From: a virus
Direction: 5' to 3' (one strand)
DNA: 45,377 nt
IMG/VR virus record: IMGVR_UViG_3300049845_000053
Coordinates: 1 to 45,377 of that record
The translations under genes were made by a program, and so were the position numbers. Under the pieces are notes generated by a model. The model was not told the origin of the DNA, searched no databases, and worked only from the letters and a program-made list of their open reading frames with translations. Shown piece by piece: positions 1 to 9,037 of this stretch (its first letter is position 1; every line of letters begins with the position of its first letter).

Positions 1-86
1 CCTTCATCGCCCGGCCCTAAAATATAGCTCCGGAGGGATTTTTTCTGGAGACAATCCCGATCTCAGTCTTCTAAAGGAGTCTGTTC
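1..86. other. Leader before the first tail gene
   Basis: This short gene-free stretch holds a weak inverted repeat, GGGATT at 35-40 and AATCCC at 53-58, with a T run between the arms. A ribosome binding site AAAGGAG lies at about 73-79, in front of the ATG at 87. No promoter is convincing. What lies upstream is outside the window. Confidence 0.4.
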
Positions 87-1130
87 ATGGCTACCCAAAG
101 AGTGGAAGCCGCTGCTCCACAAACAATTGTGGTCAGAGAGGTAGACGAGGTAATCAAGGTTACCGAAACAGGCCCAATGGGACCAGCCGGCCAACCCGGA
201 CCAGCGGGAGCGACCGGCGGCGAAGGTCCAACGGGCCCACAAGGACCAGAAGGCCCCACGGGTCCGACCGGGCCAGCGGGTAGTCCAGGTATTCAAGGCG
301 ACCCTGGGCCACAAGGTCAACAGGGGTTTCAAGGCGAACCAGGCCCAGAAGGCCCAGAAGGACCTGCTGGAGCGACCGGCGCAACAGGTCCGGCAGGCCC
401 TCAGGGTCCAGAAGGTCCAGAAGGACCAGAAGGTCCTGCGGGTGCAACCGGTGCTACGGGCGCAACAGGTCCAGCGGGCCCTCAAGGCCCAGAAGGCCCT
501 CAGGGTCCAGCCGGCGCTGACGGACTAGATGGAGCGACGGGTGCCACTGGCGCAACAGGTCCGGCGGGCCAACAAGGTCCAGAAGGTCCTCAGGGTCCAG
601 CGGGCGCTGACGGACTAGATGGGGCGACGGGTGCCACGGGGCCTCAGGGTCCAGAGGGTCCTCAGGGTCCGGCCGGCGCTGACGGACTTGATGGCGCAAC
701 AGGCCCAACAGGCCCAACGGGCGCCACGGGACCTCAGGGTCCAGAAGGCCCTCAGGGTCCGGCCGGAGCAACAGGCGCAACAGGCGCAACAGGCGCAACG
801 GGCCCGCAAGGACCAGAAGGCCCTGCCGGTGCCACTGGTGCTACTGGCGCTACTGGCGCTACTGGCGCTACTGGTCCTGCCGGAACCACTCTCCACACCG
901 AGCTCACCGACAGGTCCACCGCAGGAGCACACCCAGCGACAGCTATCGACGTAACTGCGTCAGGTTTTAATGGTGTCCTGGCAACCACGGACGACACCGT
1001 CCAAAAGGTAGCCCAAAAGGTTGACGACTTCACAGACGGTTCGATTCTTAAGTTGGTAAAGGTCACCAAGGCCGAGTATGACGCATTGAGTCCGCCAGTT
1101 TCAACGACGCTCTACATCGTGGAGGGGTAA
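87..1130 (+). CDS. Collagen-like tail fibre protein
   Basis: This 347-residue protein is probably a trimeric tail fibre. Residues about 29-271 are almost unbroken Gly-X-Y triplets ([19 protein letters not shown] and variants), which in phage fibres form a collagen-like triple helix. The C-terminal ~75 residues are not repetitive and include [14 protein letters not shown], a segment type I know from phage fibre tips. The N-terminal VTETGPMGP recurs in the fibre gene at 2016, suggesting a shared way of joining the tail. The ATG follows AAAGGAG with good spacing. The reverse strand and other frames are also open here only because of the GC-rich triplet repeat. The virion role is inferred from neighbours and repeat type. 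Confidence 0.85.
   Translation: MATQRVEAAAPQTIVVREVDEVIKVTETGPMGPAGQPGPAGATGGEGPTGPQGPEGPTGPTGPAGSPGIQGDPGPQGQQGFQGEPGPEGPEGPAGATGATGPAGPQGPEGPEGPEGPAGATGATGATGPAGPQGPEGPQGPAGADGLDGATGATGATGPAGQQGPEGPQGPAGADGLDGATGATGPQGPEGPQGPAGADGLDGATGPTGPTGATGPQGPEGPQGPAGATGATGATGATGPQGPEGPAGATGATGATGATGATGPAGTTLHTELTDRSTAGAHPATAIDVTASGFNGVLATTDDTVQKVAQKVDDFTDGSILKLVKVTKAEYDALSPPVSTTLYIVEG
480..800 (+). repeat. Tandem repeat inside the collagen-like gene
   Basis: A block encoding [20 protein letters not shown] recurs three times in direct order (starting near 480, 570 and 640) and decays into shorter GATGATGA units. The copies are nearly identical in DNA, so the tract could change length by recombination or slippage. 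Confidence 0.7.
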
Positions 1131-1131
1131 G

Positions 1132-2004
1132 ATGGCTTTAAACGGAGGAGGTGGGTTGGTTTTTCTAGGAGACAAGTTGGTCGCCGGAGAGATTAGAGAA
1201 CCATACGTCTCAGAAGACAACACAGCGCACGTAGCAATCTCGAAGACGGTTTCTGCAGCAGCACACGCACAAGACCCGACGTCACCAACGCAGATCATGT
1301 CGAGCACTCCCGAAACCTACAAGTGGCTTTGGGTAAGTCTTGCAACCGCAACAGGCGGAGCCGGCCTAGATGGGCGAGCTTTGTTGGAGATTTGGTTTGG
1401 CGCTGCTGGTAGTGAAGTGAAGCAGGCAACATTCCAGATCGGCCACAGGAACGCTTCGGCTTCGGTCTTTGCGACAGTGGTCTCTTGTCCGTTCCTTATT
1501 CCCTCTGGAACAAGGGTCTCTTGCACCACAAGATCGGCAAGAACTGGGCAATCTGTGGCTTTCACGGTAAGTTTTGGTTTGTGCGACTCTCCAGTTGTCG
1601 GTTCTCCTGTGACTTGCACGGTGGACACTTCTGCCTCAAAGGGCATCATCTTGAACAACCACGCAAGCGCAAACAGCTGGTCTACCTGGAAAGAGATTTG
1701 GTCCTCAACGCCAGAAGACTTCCAAGGGTTCCATATCGGCGCTTCTCTGAACGGGAACACGACAGCAACCACCTACGGGAGCCGTATTCAACTTGGAGTT
1801 GGCGCTGATGGCGCTGAAGTTCCGCTTGGAACGACCTGGAACTTTGAGCAATCGTCAACCGAGACGTGTTGGTTCAGACCAGGAGAAGGACCGTACTACT
1901 TTCACAGCCCGACTCCTTCCGGCTCTAGGATCGCTGCAAGAATCATACGCACCCACGCAAACATCAACGGGACAGATCTCGTTGTTAACGGAATTCCGAT
2001 CTGA
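1132..2004 (+). CDS. Putative minor tail or fibre-associated protein
   Basis: I do not recognise a family for this 290-residue protein. It has a glycine-rich start (MALNGGGG), then Ser/Thr/Gly-rich sequence with regular beta-type spacing, no signal peptide, no membrane segment and no catalytic motif that I can see. It begins one base after the stop of the collagen-like fibre gene, and its ribosome site (GGAGGGG) sits inside that gene's last codons. It is followed after 11 bases by another fibre gene. Position between two fibre genes suggests a virion tail component, perhaps a receptor-binding tip. That role is inference. Confidence 0.6.
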   Translation: MALNGGGGLVFLGDKLVAGEIREPYVSEDNTAHVAISKTVSAAAHAQDPTSPTQIMSSTPETYKWLWVSLATATGGAGLDGRALLEIWFGAAGSEVKQATFQIGHRNASASVFATVVSCPFLIPSGTRVSCTTRSARTGQSVAFTVSFGLCDSPVVGSPVTCTVDTSASKGIILNNHASANSWSTWKEIWSSTPEDFQGFHIGASLNGNTTATTYGSRIQLGVGADGAEVPLGTTWNFEQSSTETCWFRPGEGPYYFHSPTPSGSRIAARIIRTHANINGTDLVVNGIPI

Positions 2005-2015
2005 AAGGAGGCAAC

Positions 2016-3977
2016 ATGCCTCAGCAGCTAGTGATCGTAGACAACAAGATCACCGTTGTCGAAACTGGCCCAATGGGCCCTAGAGGTTTTACTGGCCCAG
2101 AAGGCCCCGCTGGCCCAGCTGGAGCGCAAGGTCCTCCTGGCGCTGACGGAACTGGAAGTGGTGGTGGCGGATTTTTGAGTTTGGTTGACGATTTCAACGC
2201 CGACCCTACTGGTGTTGCGGATAGCACTGCAGCTTTCGAGGAAGCGGCGCAATACCCAGGAACCAACCAGTATGGTTCTGTTGCAGCAACCGTCCTCGTC
2301 CCCTCAGGTCAATACCGGCTTACCACGACCGTCGACATCACTCGATCAAACGTGCGATTTCTTGGTGTTGGTATCGGTAACTCTCCGCTTTACACCGGCG
2401 GTTCTCCTGCAAGTGAGGGTGCGGCGTCCGTCATCATTTGGGATGGTGCTGCAGGAATTCCGATGTTCAAGCTTCGGGACACCTACCACGTCACGTTCGA
2501 AAACCTGCGAGTTGAGGGTAAGGATTCAGCCCCACCAAGCGCTATTTTCAACTACAACTGGCAGACCGGAGATGCGCAAGGCGGCTCTAATGGCGGTTTG
2601 ACGCTTCGTGATCTTCATTGCGGAGTTTATGGATGGACTACTCGTGGAACTTACTATGGTTTGGTCGATTCGGTTCTACTGATCGATGGAACTAACGGTA
2701 ACAACGACGAGTTTCTTATCGAAAACTGCGCTTTCACGAGCCGGGACAAGATCGGTACGGCGATCAAGACTACATCGACTCACACACAGTCCGTTTGGTC
2801 TTCGATTCGCAGCACCACAATCAGCGACTGGGCTATTGGGGTCCAGACGGCGGCGACCTATGCGTACTACACGACTCGCTTCAACGCTTGCGGAATCGAT
2901 CTAGACCTCACTAGCACTAACACCGCTTTCATCTATGATTGGCAGTCGGAGCTCTCCAACCAGTTGGTTCGGATGGGCACCGAGTCCAAGCTGGTAGTCA
3001 AGGGTGGCCGTGTTATGTGTAGCGATCTCTCTAACGTTGCCGGCTCGGTGATTGACGCTTTCCCAACAGATGGTGGTCAAAAGATCCACATCGAAGACGT
3101 GGAGTTCTTTGACACTCTCGCAAAACCGTTCCCCGCTAACGCAAACATCATCTTTGGTCCGCAGTCTTCGCTTTACTCAGGCGCAAAGCACTTCTCGATC
3201 AAGATTGAAGGATGCCGAGGGCTCCACAGCGACAAGCTTACTATTGGGTCTGGTGGAAGTCTTAGTTGGGCTACTAACACAGTCGGAACTGTTGAGTGGG
3301 ACAACTGGCATGAGACAGAAGGTCACGTTCAGTGGCGAAACGAATTCCGTGGTGCTAACGGAACGGGAACCGCTCCTTTCAGGAACGCCATCGACAAGAC
3401 TGTTTGGGACGGTCCTGGAAGCTACCAGCCAAGGTACTTGAACTGGGCTAGCTGCATCAACGGTCCGGCGGTCTCTGGTGCATATTTGCAGATGCCGCAC
3501 AGCCTTAGTGATGCGACCACTGGCGCAGCAAACACGATGTATGCCGCATCAATCATGGTCGACCGAACTTGCACCATTAACCAATTGAGCACGTATGTCA
3601 CAACAGCGGGCTCTGCTGGTGACGTGGTTCGTCTCGGAATCTACAACGACTTGAACGGTAAGCCCGGAACTCGAGTCCTTGACGGAGGGACGGCGTCCAC
3701 TGTAACGACTGGAGCATGGGCAGACGTCAGCGTTTCGCAGATTCTGGAAGCCGGAATTTACTGGTTGGTTCTTGCACGTCAAGGTGGCGCAACCACTAGG
3801 TGCACTATCTCCAACTACAACCAAGACCCAAACCCATTGATGGTCAAGAGCGATCGATCAACGACGGTCAACTTTACCGGTTGGGTTTGTGCTGTTCCGG
3901 TTTCCGGAGCTCTTCCGTCAACCACTTCGTGGAGCATTCACGCACTCATTCCACAAATTCTAGCAAGGGTGGCCTAA
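2016..3977 (+). CDS. Tail fibre/spike with pectate-lyase-like beta-helix
   Basis: This 653-residue protein joins a short Gly-X-Y stalk (about residues 19-46) and a glycine hinge to a segment starting SLVDDFNADPTGVADSTAAF. That opening is the classic first strand of pectate-lyase-like right-handed beta-helix phage spikes. The next ~400 residues fit a parallel beta-helix (repeated short strands, many Asn/Gly turns). The last ~180 residues look like a separate globular beta domain. Such spikes bind or cleave surface glycans, but I see no certain catalytic pair. The start has a strong AAAGGAGG site. It shares the ETGPMGP N-terminal motif with the fibre at 87, so the two may attach at equivalent tail sites. 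Confidence 0.8.
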   Translation: MPQQLVIVDNKITVVETGPMGPRGFTGPEGPAGPAGAQGPPGADGTGSGGGGFLSLVDDFNADPTGVADSTAAFEEAAQYPGTNQYGSVAATVLVPSGQYRLTTTVDITRSNVRFLGVGIGNSPLYTGGSPASEGAASVIIWDGAAGIPMFKLRDTYHVTFENLRVEGKDSAPPSAIFNYNWQTGDAQGGSNGGLTLRDLHCGVYGWTTRGTYYGLVDSVLLIDGTNGNNDEFLIENCAFTSRDKIGTAIKTTSTHTQSVWSSIRSTTISDWAIGVQTAATYAYYTTRFNACGIDLDLTSTNTAFIYDWQSELSNQLVRMGTESKLVVKGGRVMCSDLSNVAGSVIDAFPTDGGQKIHIEDVEFFDTLAKPFPANANIIFGPQSSLYSGAKHFSIKIEGCRGLHSDKLTIGSGGSLSWATNTVGTVEWDNWHETEGHVQWRNEFRGANGTGTAPFRNAIDKTVWDGPGSYQPRYLNWASCINGPAVSGAYLQMPHSLSDATTGAANTMYAASIMVDRTCTINQLSTYVTTAGSAGDVVRLGIYNDLNGKPGTRVLDGGTASTVTTGAWADVSVSQILEAGIYWLVLARQGGATTRCTISNYNQDPNPLMVKSDRSTTVNFTGWVCAVPVSGALPSTTSWSIHALIPQILARVA

Positions 3978-3978
3978 G

Positions 3979-4314
3979 ATGAATGAAGTAAAGATCTATA
4001 GGCGAATGGTCAACGTTGTTTTGCTCAGTTTCGGTTACGACCTGTCTGGCGACATCATTACAAGCCAAATTCGTCGTGGAAGGCACGTTTTGACAGATTT
4101 GGTCTCTGAGTTCGAGGTCGAGTTTGTCACCGACGGAACAGACGGAGACGTTCGGCTTACATTGGACGACAGCGGACCAACATCAGACATTCCCGGAGAC
4201 CTCGAGTTTGCTTACATGGACGCTAAGCGTCTAATGGGCGGACTTGGTGGAGATCCTGTACCCATGTTTGCTGGACCATTGGTTGTTCGGTTCGTAGATG
4301 TTTTGACTGAATAA
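3979..4314 (+). CDS. Small putative tail protein
   Basis: This 111-residue protein has the look of small phage baseplate or fibre-linked domains: an N-terminal strand region with YDLSGDIITSQIRRG, then an acidic centre (VEFVTDGTDGDVRLTLDDS) and a final VVRFVDVLTE strand. There is no membrane segment. It starts one base after the stop of the beta-helix fibre gene, so it is probably translationally coupled and may assist or join that fibre. I recognise the general layout from phage tail modules but cannot name a family with certainty. Confidence 0.6.
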   Translation: MNEVKIYRRMVNVVLLSFGYDLSGDIITSQIRRGRHVLTDLVSEFEVEFVTDGTDGDVRLTLDDSGPTSDIPGDLEFAYMDAKRLMGGLGGDPVPMFAGPLVVRFVDVLTE

Positions 4315-4329
4315 TCGAAAGGGCAGCGA

Positions 4330-4923
4330 ATGCTTATAGCGCTTGATGGAACAGCGATTCTAGTCTCGGGTATATCCACTCTGGGTCTGATTGTTGTTGG
4401 CGTGATTGGGTATTTGGGCATTAAGGCTCAACTAACTAAGTCCAACGACATGAACACGTCACAACACGGAGAAGTTTATGGCATCGTAAAACACATGGTT
4501 GCCACTTTAAAAGACCTAGATGCCACAATCGGCTTGCTCATATCTACCCAGGGTTTTCCAGTTTTTAAGAACACACAAGATGGACGATTGATTTGGGCAA
4601 ACTCCGCAGCGCTAGAGCTCCTTGGCTTGCCGTTTGATGAGTTGTCTAAAGATGAGATTTGGCCAACAGTCATCCACGAAGAAGATCGTGAACGAGTAAC
4701 CAGTAATTGGTTTCGTCAGATCGAGACTCAAAAGCAACAACCGCCAATCACATACAGGTATGTTCACCCGATAACCAAGAACCAAATCGAAGTTCGTGGG
4801 ATGTCTAGGCCGGTTTTTGACCAAGACGGCTCTGTGAGAGAGTGGGTGTCTATGGTTGTTCCTTTACACCATTTAACCTACCACGAAAAGATTGGAAAAG
4901 AGGTCGATCATGGCTTGGCGTAA
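4330..4923 (+). CDS. Membrane-anchored PAS-domain protein
   Basis: This 197-residue protein has one clear N-terminal transmembrane helix (about residues 8-31, ILVSGISTLGLIVVGVIGYL), a linker to about residue 60, and a cytoplasmic-type domain reading VFKNTQDGRLIWANSAALEL at residues ~77-96. Together with the ELSKDEIWPTVIHEEDRERV and later strand segments this is a PAS sensor fold (PAS/PAC). No kinase, GGDEF or other output domain follows. PAS domains normally bind ligands or cofactors or mediate dimer contacts. The gene lies between tail genes and the endolysin and overlaps the endolysin start by 14 bases. That spot often holds a holin or lysis regulator, so a sensing role in lysis timing is possible but unproven. 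Confidence 0.7.
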   Translation: MLIALDGTAILVSGISTLGLIVVGVIGYLGIKAQLTKSNDMNTSQHGEVYGIVKHMVATLKDLDATIGLLISTQGFPVFKNTQDGRLIWANSAALELLGLPFDELSKDEIWPTVIHEEDRERVTSNWFRQIETQKQQPPITYRYVHPITKNQIEVRGMSRPVFDQDGSVREWVSMVVPLHHLTYHEKIGKEVDHGLA

Positions 4924-5581
4924 CTGTGCGGCGAGCGTCGTCCTTGTTAACGAAGTTGACGCTAGATGGCCGAACCGAGACAAGGCGTCTGATGGAACCA
5001 TCGGGGACGCCGCTCACGCATCAAGAGACAGCGACCACAACGCATGGGTGATCGTTAATGGCGTTGGTGTTGTTCGTGCTCGGGACATTGACGAAGATCT
5101 AGATGGACAAAAAGCGGATACCGGAAAAGACGCTGGCATTCTGTTCGAACACCTTCTAAAGCTGGCAAAGGCTGGGGACCCTCGCCTTAACGGCGGCGGG
5201 TACCTTATCTACGAAAGCCGAATCTACAGCGAAAAGGGTAATTGGGTCTCTCGCCCATACAACGGGCCAAACGCTCACAAAAAGCACATTCACATTTCGT
5301 TTTCACGAAACAGGTCCGGTTTCGACTCAACGGCTCCTTGGGGAATCTACCCAACCGCCACGCAAAAACCAAAACCACCAACGGGAGCACTCATGTCGCT
5401 TTCTAGCGAAGAACAAGACGAACTGTTGAGGCTTGCTCGATCTAACGAGCTTCGCCTAATCCAAATCCAAAAGATTCTTCTCGGAGATGATCCAGACGGC
5501 AAGGGCGACACGCAGGAGCGGCAGCTTGCTTCGCTCAAGCGTCTCGAAATTGATGTGGATAAGCTTTTGGCAGAAGGGTGA
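4910..5581 (+). CDS. Endolysin, M15-like zinc peptidase
   Basis: This 223-residue protein probably cleaves peptidoglycan cross-links at the end of infection. The N-terminal ~150 residues carry spaced zinc-ligand candidates of the M15/VanY superfamily: H43 in SDHN, D59/D61 in ARDID, and H126/H128 in KHIHIS. A proline-rich linker follows, then a C-terminal ~60-residue helical segment (SLSSEEQDELLRLARSNELR) likely to be a coiled coil or wall-targeting part. The ATG at 4910 is preferred over one at 4892 because AAAAGAGG sits just before it. The gene overlaps the PAS gene. The recognisable holin is about 20 kb away at 25005. Confidence 0.8.
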   Translation: MAWRNCAASVVLVNEVDARWPNRDKASDGTIGDAAHASRDSDHNAWVIVNGVGVVRARDIDEDLDGQKADTGKDAGILFEHLLKLAKAGDPRLNGGGYLIYESRIYSEKGNWVSRPYNGPNAHKKHIHISFSRNRSGFDSTAPWGIYPTATQKPKPPTGALMSLSSEEQDELLRLARSNELRLIQIQKILLGDDPDGKGDTQERQLASLKRLEIDVDKLLAEG

Positions 5582-5599
5582 TTAACGAAAGGAGGCACG

Positions 5600-5944
5600 A
5601 TGGCTGCGAGCAATCGCAAGAAGCCAAGATCGGCGTACACACCTGACGGTCGAGAGACTCAAATTGTGTCCGACGCATACGATCTTGCCGAAAGGCAGAT
5701 TCGTGATGGTACTGCCTCCGCTCAGGTGATCACGCACTTTTTGAAGCTAGGTTCTTCTAGAGAAAGACTCGAACAGTCTAGACTCGAGAACGAAAACCTT
5801 CTCCTAGCCGCAAAGATTGAGCAGATGGCCGCTCAGCGACAGGTCGCCGATCTGTACGTCGAGGCCCTTTCGGCTATGCGTACATATTCCGGCAATGGAG
5901 AAGTGATCATCGACACCGATTTGGGAGAGGGTTTTGTTGATTAG
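5600..5944 (+). CDS. Putative small terminase / packaging protein
   Basis: This 114-residue, mostly helical charged protein contains AYDLAERQIRDGTASAQVIT, followed by HFLKLGSSRERLEQSRLENE. I recognise this as a conserved phage family usually placed just upstream of terminase genes. The C-terminal half is a predicted coiled coil, common in oligomeric small terminases and other packaging adaptors. It has an AAAGGAGG ribosome site, and its end overlaps the HNH gene that leads to the large terminase. The small-terminase role is inferred from position and shape. An alternative is a DNA-binding regulator of packaging. Confidence 0.5.
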   Translation: MAASNRKKPRSAYTPDGRETQIVSDAYDLAERQIRDGTASAQVITHFLKLGSSRERLEQSRLENENLLLAAKIEQMAAQRQVADLYVEALSAMRTYSGNGEVIIDTDLGEGFVD

Positions 5945-6344
5945 GACGTATTCGGAGCTTAGCAGAGCTTCGACCTTCGAAGAGCGCTTCGAGTACTTGG
6001 TCCTAGGTGGTTCTGTCGGGCAGACAACGTTTGGCTTCGACCGCCATATCAATCAACAATTCTACGCTTCACGTGAATGGAAAAACACCAGAAACTACGT
6101 GATTTCACGTGATAACGGCTGTGACCTGGGGGTTCCTGGGTACGAGATCGAGTATGAACTCTTGATTCATCACATCAACCCGATGCAGCCGCACGACATT
6201 ATTCACGGAGAAGAGTGGATTCTCGACCCGGAATATTTGATCACAACCACTAAGCGAACGCACAACGCAATCCACTTCGGGGACTACTCATTACTCCCGA
6301 AGGTGGTCTTAGAACGTTCGCCAAACGACACAAAACTCTGGTAA
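5934..6344 (+). CDS. HNH endonuclease
   Basis: This 136-residue protein has the HNH core: HHINPM at residues 79-84 and the later THNAIH at 109-114, which supplies the Asn and final His. The segment FYASREWKNTRNYVISRDNG is the usual lead-in, though the CxxC zinc knuckle is absent. HNH proteins next to terminase genes are needed for genome packaging cuts in HK97-like phages, and that is the likely role here. The start is TTG at 5934 or 5937, overlapping the preceding gene by about 10 bases, with GAGAGG upstream. Free-standing homing is less likely, given its place between packaging genes. Confidence 0.8.
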   Translation: MLIRTYSELSRASTFEERFEYLVLGGSVGQTTFGFDRHINQQFYASREWKNTRNYVISRDNGCDLGVPGYEIEYELLIHHINPMQPHDIIHGEEWILDPEYLITTTKRTHNAIHFGDYSLLPKVVLERSPNDTKLW

Positions 6345-6358
6345 AAGGAGGTGAAACC

Positions 6359-6736
6359 TTGGAAACTAGCATCCTACTTAGCACAAAAGAAGTATTAGGC
6401 GTAGAGCCTTCAGTGGAGGCTTTTGACCTTCAGATCTTGACGCACATAAACACCGCTCTCGGCATTGTGAATCAGCTAGGGCTTGGCCCAGCTATCAGTT
6501 TCACGGTAGTCGACGAAGAGGCGGTCTGGGAAGATCTCGAACTTCCACCAGATCAACTAAACGTCTTGAAGTCTTACGTGTTCTTGCGTGTACAGATGCT
6601 TTGGGACCCTCCTACCACGTCCTTCGCTATCACGGCCAAGGAGACCCAAATCAAGGAGTTTGAGTGGCGGCTTAACGTGATGAGAGAGGAGGCAAACTAT
6701 GTCGCACCAGTCCCAGACGTTCCTGACGAAGGATGA
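6359..6736 (+). CDS. Head-tail connector-like protein
   Basis: This 125-residue protein resembles small phage head-tail adaptors of the gp6-like type: an N-terminal helical segment (DLQILTHINTALGIVNQLG), a short beta insertion, then LNVLKSYVFLRVQMLWDPPT and a final helix. The helix-turn-helix bundle with a conserved LWDPP-type turn is typical of ring-forming connectors. The TTG start at 6359 is supported by a near-perfect AAAGGAGGTG at 6344-6352. It overlaps the next gene by 38 bases. Its position before rather than after the terminase is unusual for a connector, so the call is moderate. Confidence 0.6.
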   Translation: METSILLSTKEVLGVEPSVEAFDLQILTHINTALGIVNQLGLGPAISFTVVDEEAVWEDLELPPDQLNVLKSYVFLRVQMLWDPPTTSFAITAKETQIKEFEWRLNVMREEANYVAPVPDVPDEG

Positions 6737-7274
6737 AGCCGAAGAAGTTCTAGAGCACTTTGGCGTAAAGGGTATGCGTTGGGGCGTTAGGCGCAGTCGT
6801 GCTGAGCGAGCAGTCGCTCGGTACAAGGACACGCCGGCCCCAAAGAAGAAGACTCCTGAGATTTCTACGTCCAGCGACAGGCAGACGAAGAAGAACCGTA
6901 AGGAGATCGTCACCCTTCGACGAAAGCTTTCCGATGACGAAATCAACTCGTTCATCGGTAGGTTGGAAAAGGAAAAGAAGCTGAAGTCGCTTCTCGAAGA
7001 GGACATCTCTCCAGCCAAGACGCACATCAAGAAGGCGCTTCTCAAGGGCGGGACCGAGGCACTCTCCGACATCGTCAAGGATCAGGCAAAGAAGCGTGTT
7101 GGCGCCGCTTTGGCCACCACGATCTCGGAGTCCTCGAACAAGAAGCAACCAGACTCTCAGCCGAAGAAGCAGAAGAGTTCGAAGACCAAGAAGAGCGAAC
7201 CCGAAAAGAAGAAGCGGCGTCTCAAGCTTCCTCCAAAGAAGATCACTCAGGGTCCGGTGCTCAACGTAAAGTAG
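6699..7274 (+). CDS. Basic structural protein with HFGVKGMRWGVRR motif
   Basis: This 191-residue protein is very lysine- and arginine-rich, with low-complexity KKQKSSKTKK-type tracts in the C-terminal third. Near its start (residues ~20-32) it has HFGVKGMRWGVRR, a short motif (H-[FY]-G-V-K-G-M-[KR]-W-G) that recurs in many phage head-region proteins. The centre is helical (EINSFIGRLEKEKKLKSLLE). Its place between the connector-like gene and large terminase suggests an internal head or DNA-binding protein. A related-looking tag, HYG...YPWGSG, opens the RNA polymerase-like protein at 42469. The function of the motif is unknown to me. Confidence 0.6.
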   Translation: MSHQSQTFLTKDEAEEVLEHFGVKGMRWGVRRSRAERAVARYKDTPAPKKKTPEISTSSDRQTKKNRKEIVTLRRKLSDDEINSFIGRLEKEKKLKSLLEEDISPAKTHIKKALLKGGTEALSDIVKDQAKKRVGAALATTISESSNKKQPDSQPKKQKSSKTKKSEPEKKKRRLKLPPKKITQGPVLNVK

Positions 7275-7278
7275 GATC

Positions 7279-9009
7279 ATGGCGCTATCGAACACGGCGA
7301 CACCCAAGTACTACGGTCAGTTTCGGGCAAAGGTGCTTGCTGGAGAGATTCCAGTAAACCGCCAAGTAAGCCAAGAGATGAACCGAATCGATGCCCTCAT
7401 CGCCAACCCAGATTACTGGTACGACGATCAAGCAGTCGAGGGGTACGTGCAATTTTGTGAGAACGAGCTTTGCCTTACGGATGGCTCGGATCTTTCTTTG
7501 CTGGATACCTTCAAGCTGTGGGCAGAGCAGATCTTCGGGTGGTACTACTTCATCGAAAGGCCCGTATGGATAGCATCCAATGGAGCCTTCGAACCACGCC
7601 TGGTCAAGAAGCGGCTAATCGTAAAGCAATACCTCATCGTGGCACGTGGCGCAGCCAAGTCCATGTACGCATTCACCATCCAGGCGTACTTCCTGAACGT
7701 AGACACGTCCACGACGCAACAGATCCAAACAGCCCCCACCATGAAGCTTGCCGAAGAGGTCATGTCCCCCTTCCGCACCTCTATCACCAGGGCAAGGGGC
7801 CCGCTGTTCAAGTTCCTAACCGAAGGGTCCATCCACGCTACCAGTACTCCGCATCAGAGACAGAAGCTTTCCTCCACCAAGAGAGGGATTGAAAACTTCT
7901 TGACTGGTTCGACTCTCGAGATCAGACCAATGACCATCGACAAGCTCCAGGGCCTTAGGCCCAAGGTGTCCACTATCGATGAGTGGTTGTCTGGTGATCT
8001 AAGAGAGGACGTTGTTGGCGCCGTAGAACAGGGAGCCAGCAAGCTTAGTGACTATTTGATCGTCGCTGTAAGCTCAGAAGGAACTGTGAGAAACGGTTCC
8101 GGCGACACAATCAAAATGGAACTCCACGACATCCTTAACGGGAAGTACAACGCACCGCACATCTCGATCTGGCACTACAAGTTGGACGAGATTGAGGAAG
8201 TTGCCGATCCGTCCACATGGGTAAAGGCTCAACCTAACCTTGGGATCACGGTTTCCTACGAAGCGTATTACCGAGATGTCGAAAGAGCCGAGAAAGCACC
8301 GGCAGCCAGGAACGACATCCTTGCAAAGCGATTCGGAATCCCGATGGAGGGGTACACGTACTTCTTCACATACGAAGAGACGATTCCGCATCCGCCAAGA
8401 GACTTCTGGAGTATGCCTTGCTCTCTCGGAGCAGACCTTTCGCAAGGCGACGACTTCTGTGCCTTTACGTTCTTGTTCCCCCTTCCTTATGGGGCCTTTG
8501 GGGTTAAGACCAGAAGCTACATCACTCGTTTAACACTCATGAAGCTACAACCAGCCATGCGTGTTAAGTACGAACAGTTCATGCGAGAAGGAAGTCTGCA
8601 CATCATGGAGCACAACGTGCTTGACATGATGGAGGTCTACGACGACCTAGAAGCCTTCTACCAGGCACAAGGCTACGACGTTCGCACGTTTGGGTATGAC
8701 CCTTACAACGCTCGTGAGTTCGTGACTAGGTGGGAAGCAGAGAATGGACCGTTCGGTGTAGAGAAGGTCATCCAGGGAGCAAAGACTGAGTCAGTCCCCT
8801 TGGGCGAACTAAAGACAATTGCCGGATTGCGTCAACTCGTGTTTGATCAGGAGTTGATGTCGTTCGCCATGGGTAATGCTATTACTCTGGAAGACACCAA
8901 CGGCAACCGGAAGCTTCTGAAGAAGCGTGCCGAAGAGAAGATCGACAACGTTGCAGCACTCATCGATGCCTACATCGCATTCAAGCTGCATAAGGAGGCC
9001 TTTGAGTGA
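7279..9009 (+). CDS. Terminase large subunit
   Basis: This 576-residue protein is the DNA-packaging motor and genome-cutting nuclease. The ATPase has a deviant Walker A, ARGAAKS (residues 122-128), and Walker B STIDEW with D234/E235. The RNase H-like nuclease shows its acidic residues in GADLSQGDD (D386), FGYDP (D474) and KIDNVAALIDAY (D556/D563). Length and motif order match large terminases of HK97-type siphophages (phage terminase-like family). It translocates DNA through the portal encoded next at 9038. It begins four bases after the upstream stop with weak Shine-Dalgarno matching, so coupling is likely. Confidence 0.95.
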   Translation: MALSNTATPKYYGQFRAKVLAGEIPVNRQVSQEMNRIDALIANPDYWYDDQAVEGYVQFCENELCLTDGSDLSLLDTFKLWAEQIFGWYYFIERPVWIASNGAFEPRLVKKRLIVKQYLIVARGAAKSMYAFTIQAYFLNVDTSTTQQIQTAPTMKLAEEVMSPFRTSITRARGPLFKFLTEGSIHATSTPHQRQKLSSTKRGIENFLTGSTLEIRPMTIDKLQGLRPKVSTIDEWLSGDLREDVVGAVEQGASKLSDYLIVAVSSEGTVRNGSGDTIKMELHDILNGKYNAPHISIWHYKLDEIEEVADPSTWVKAQPNLGITVSYEAYYRDVERAEKAPAARNDILAKRFGIPMEGYTYFFTYEETIPHPPRDFWSMPCSLGADLSQGDDFCAFTFLFPLPYGAFGVKTRSYITRLTLMKLQPAMRVKYEQFMREGSLHIMEHNVLDMMEVYDDLEAFYQAQGYDVRTFGYDPYNAREFVTRWEAENGPFGVEKVIQGAKTESVPLGELKTIAGLRQLVFDQELMSFAMGNAITLEDTNGNRKLLKKRAEEKIDNVAALIDAYIAFKLHKEAFE

Positions 9010-9037
9010 TGCATCCGACAATTTAAGGAGGTGACAA

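Noticed and set aside
63-1069. Several long minus-strand and off-frame ORFs in the collagen-like gene
   Set aside because: They arise from the GC-rich triplet repeat, which keeps several frames open. Their products are low-complexity and have no ribosome sites.
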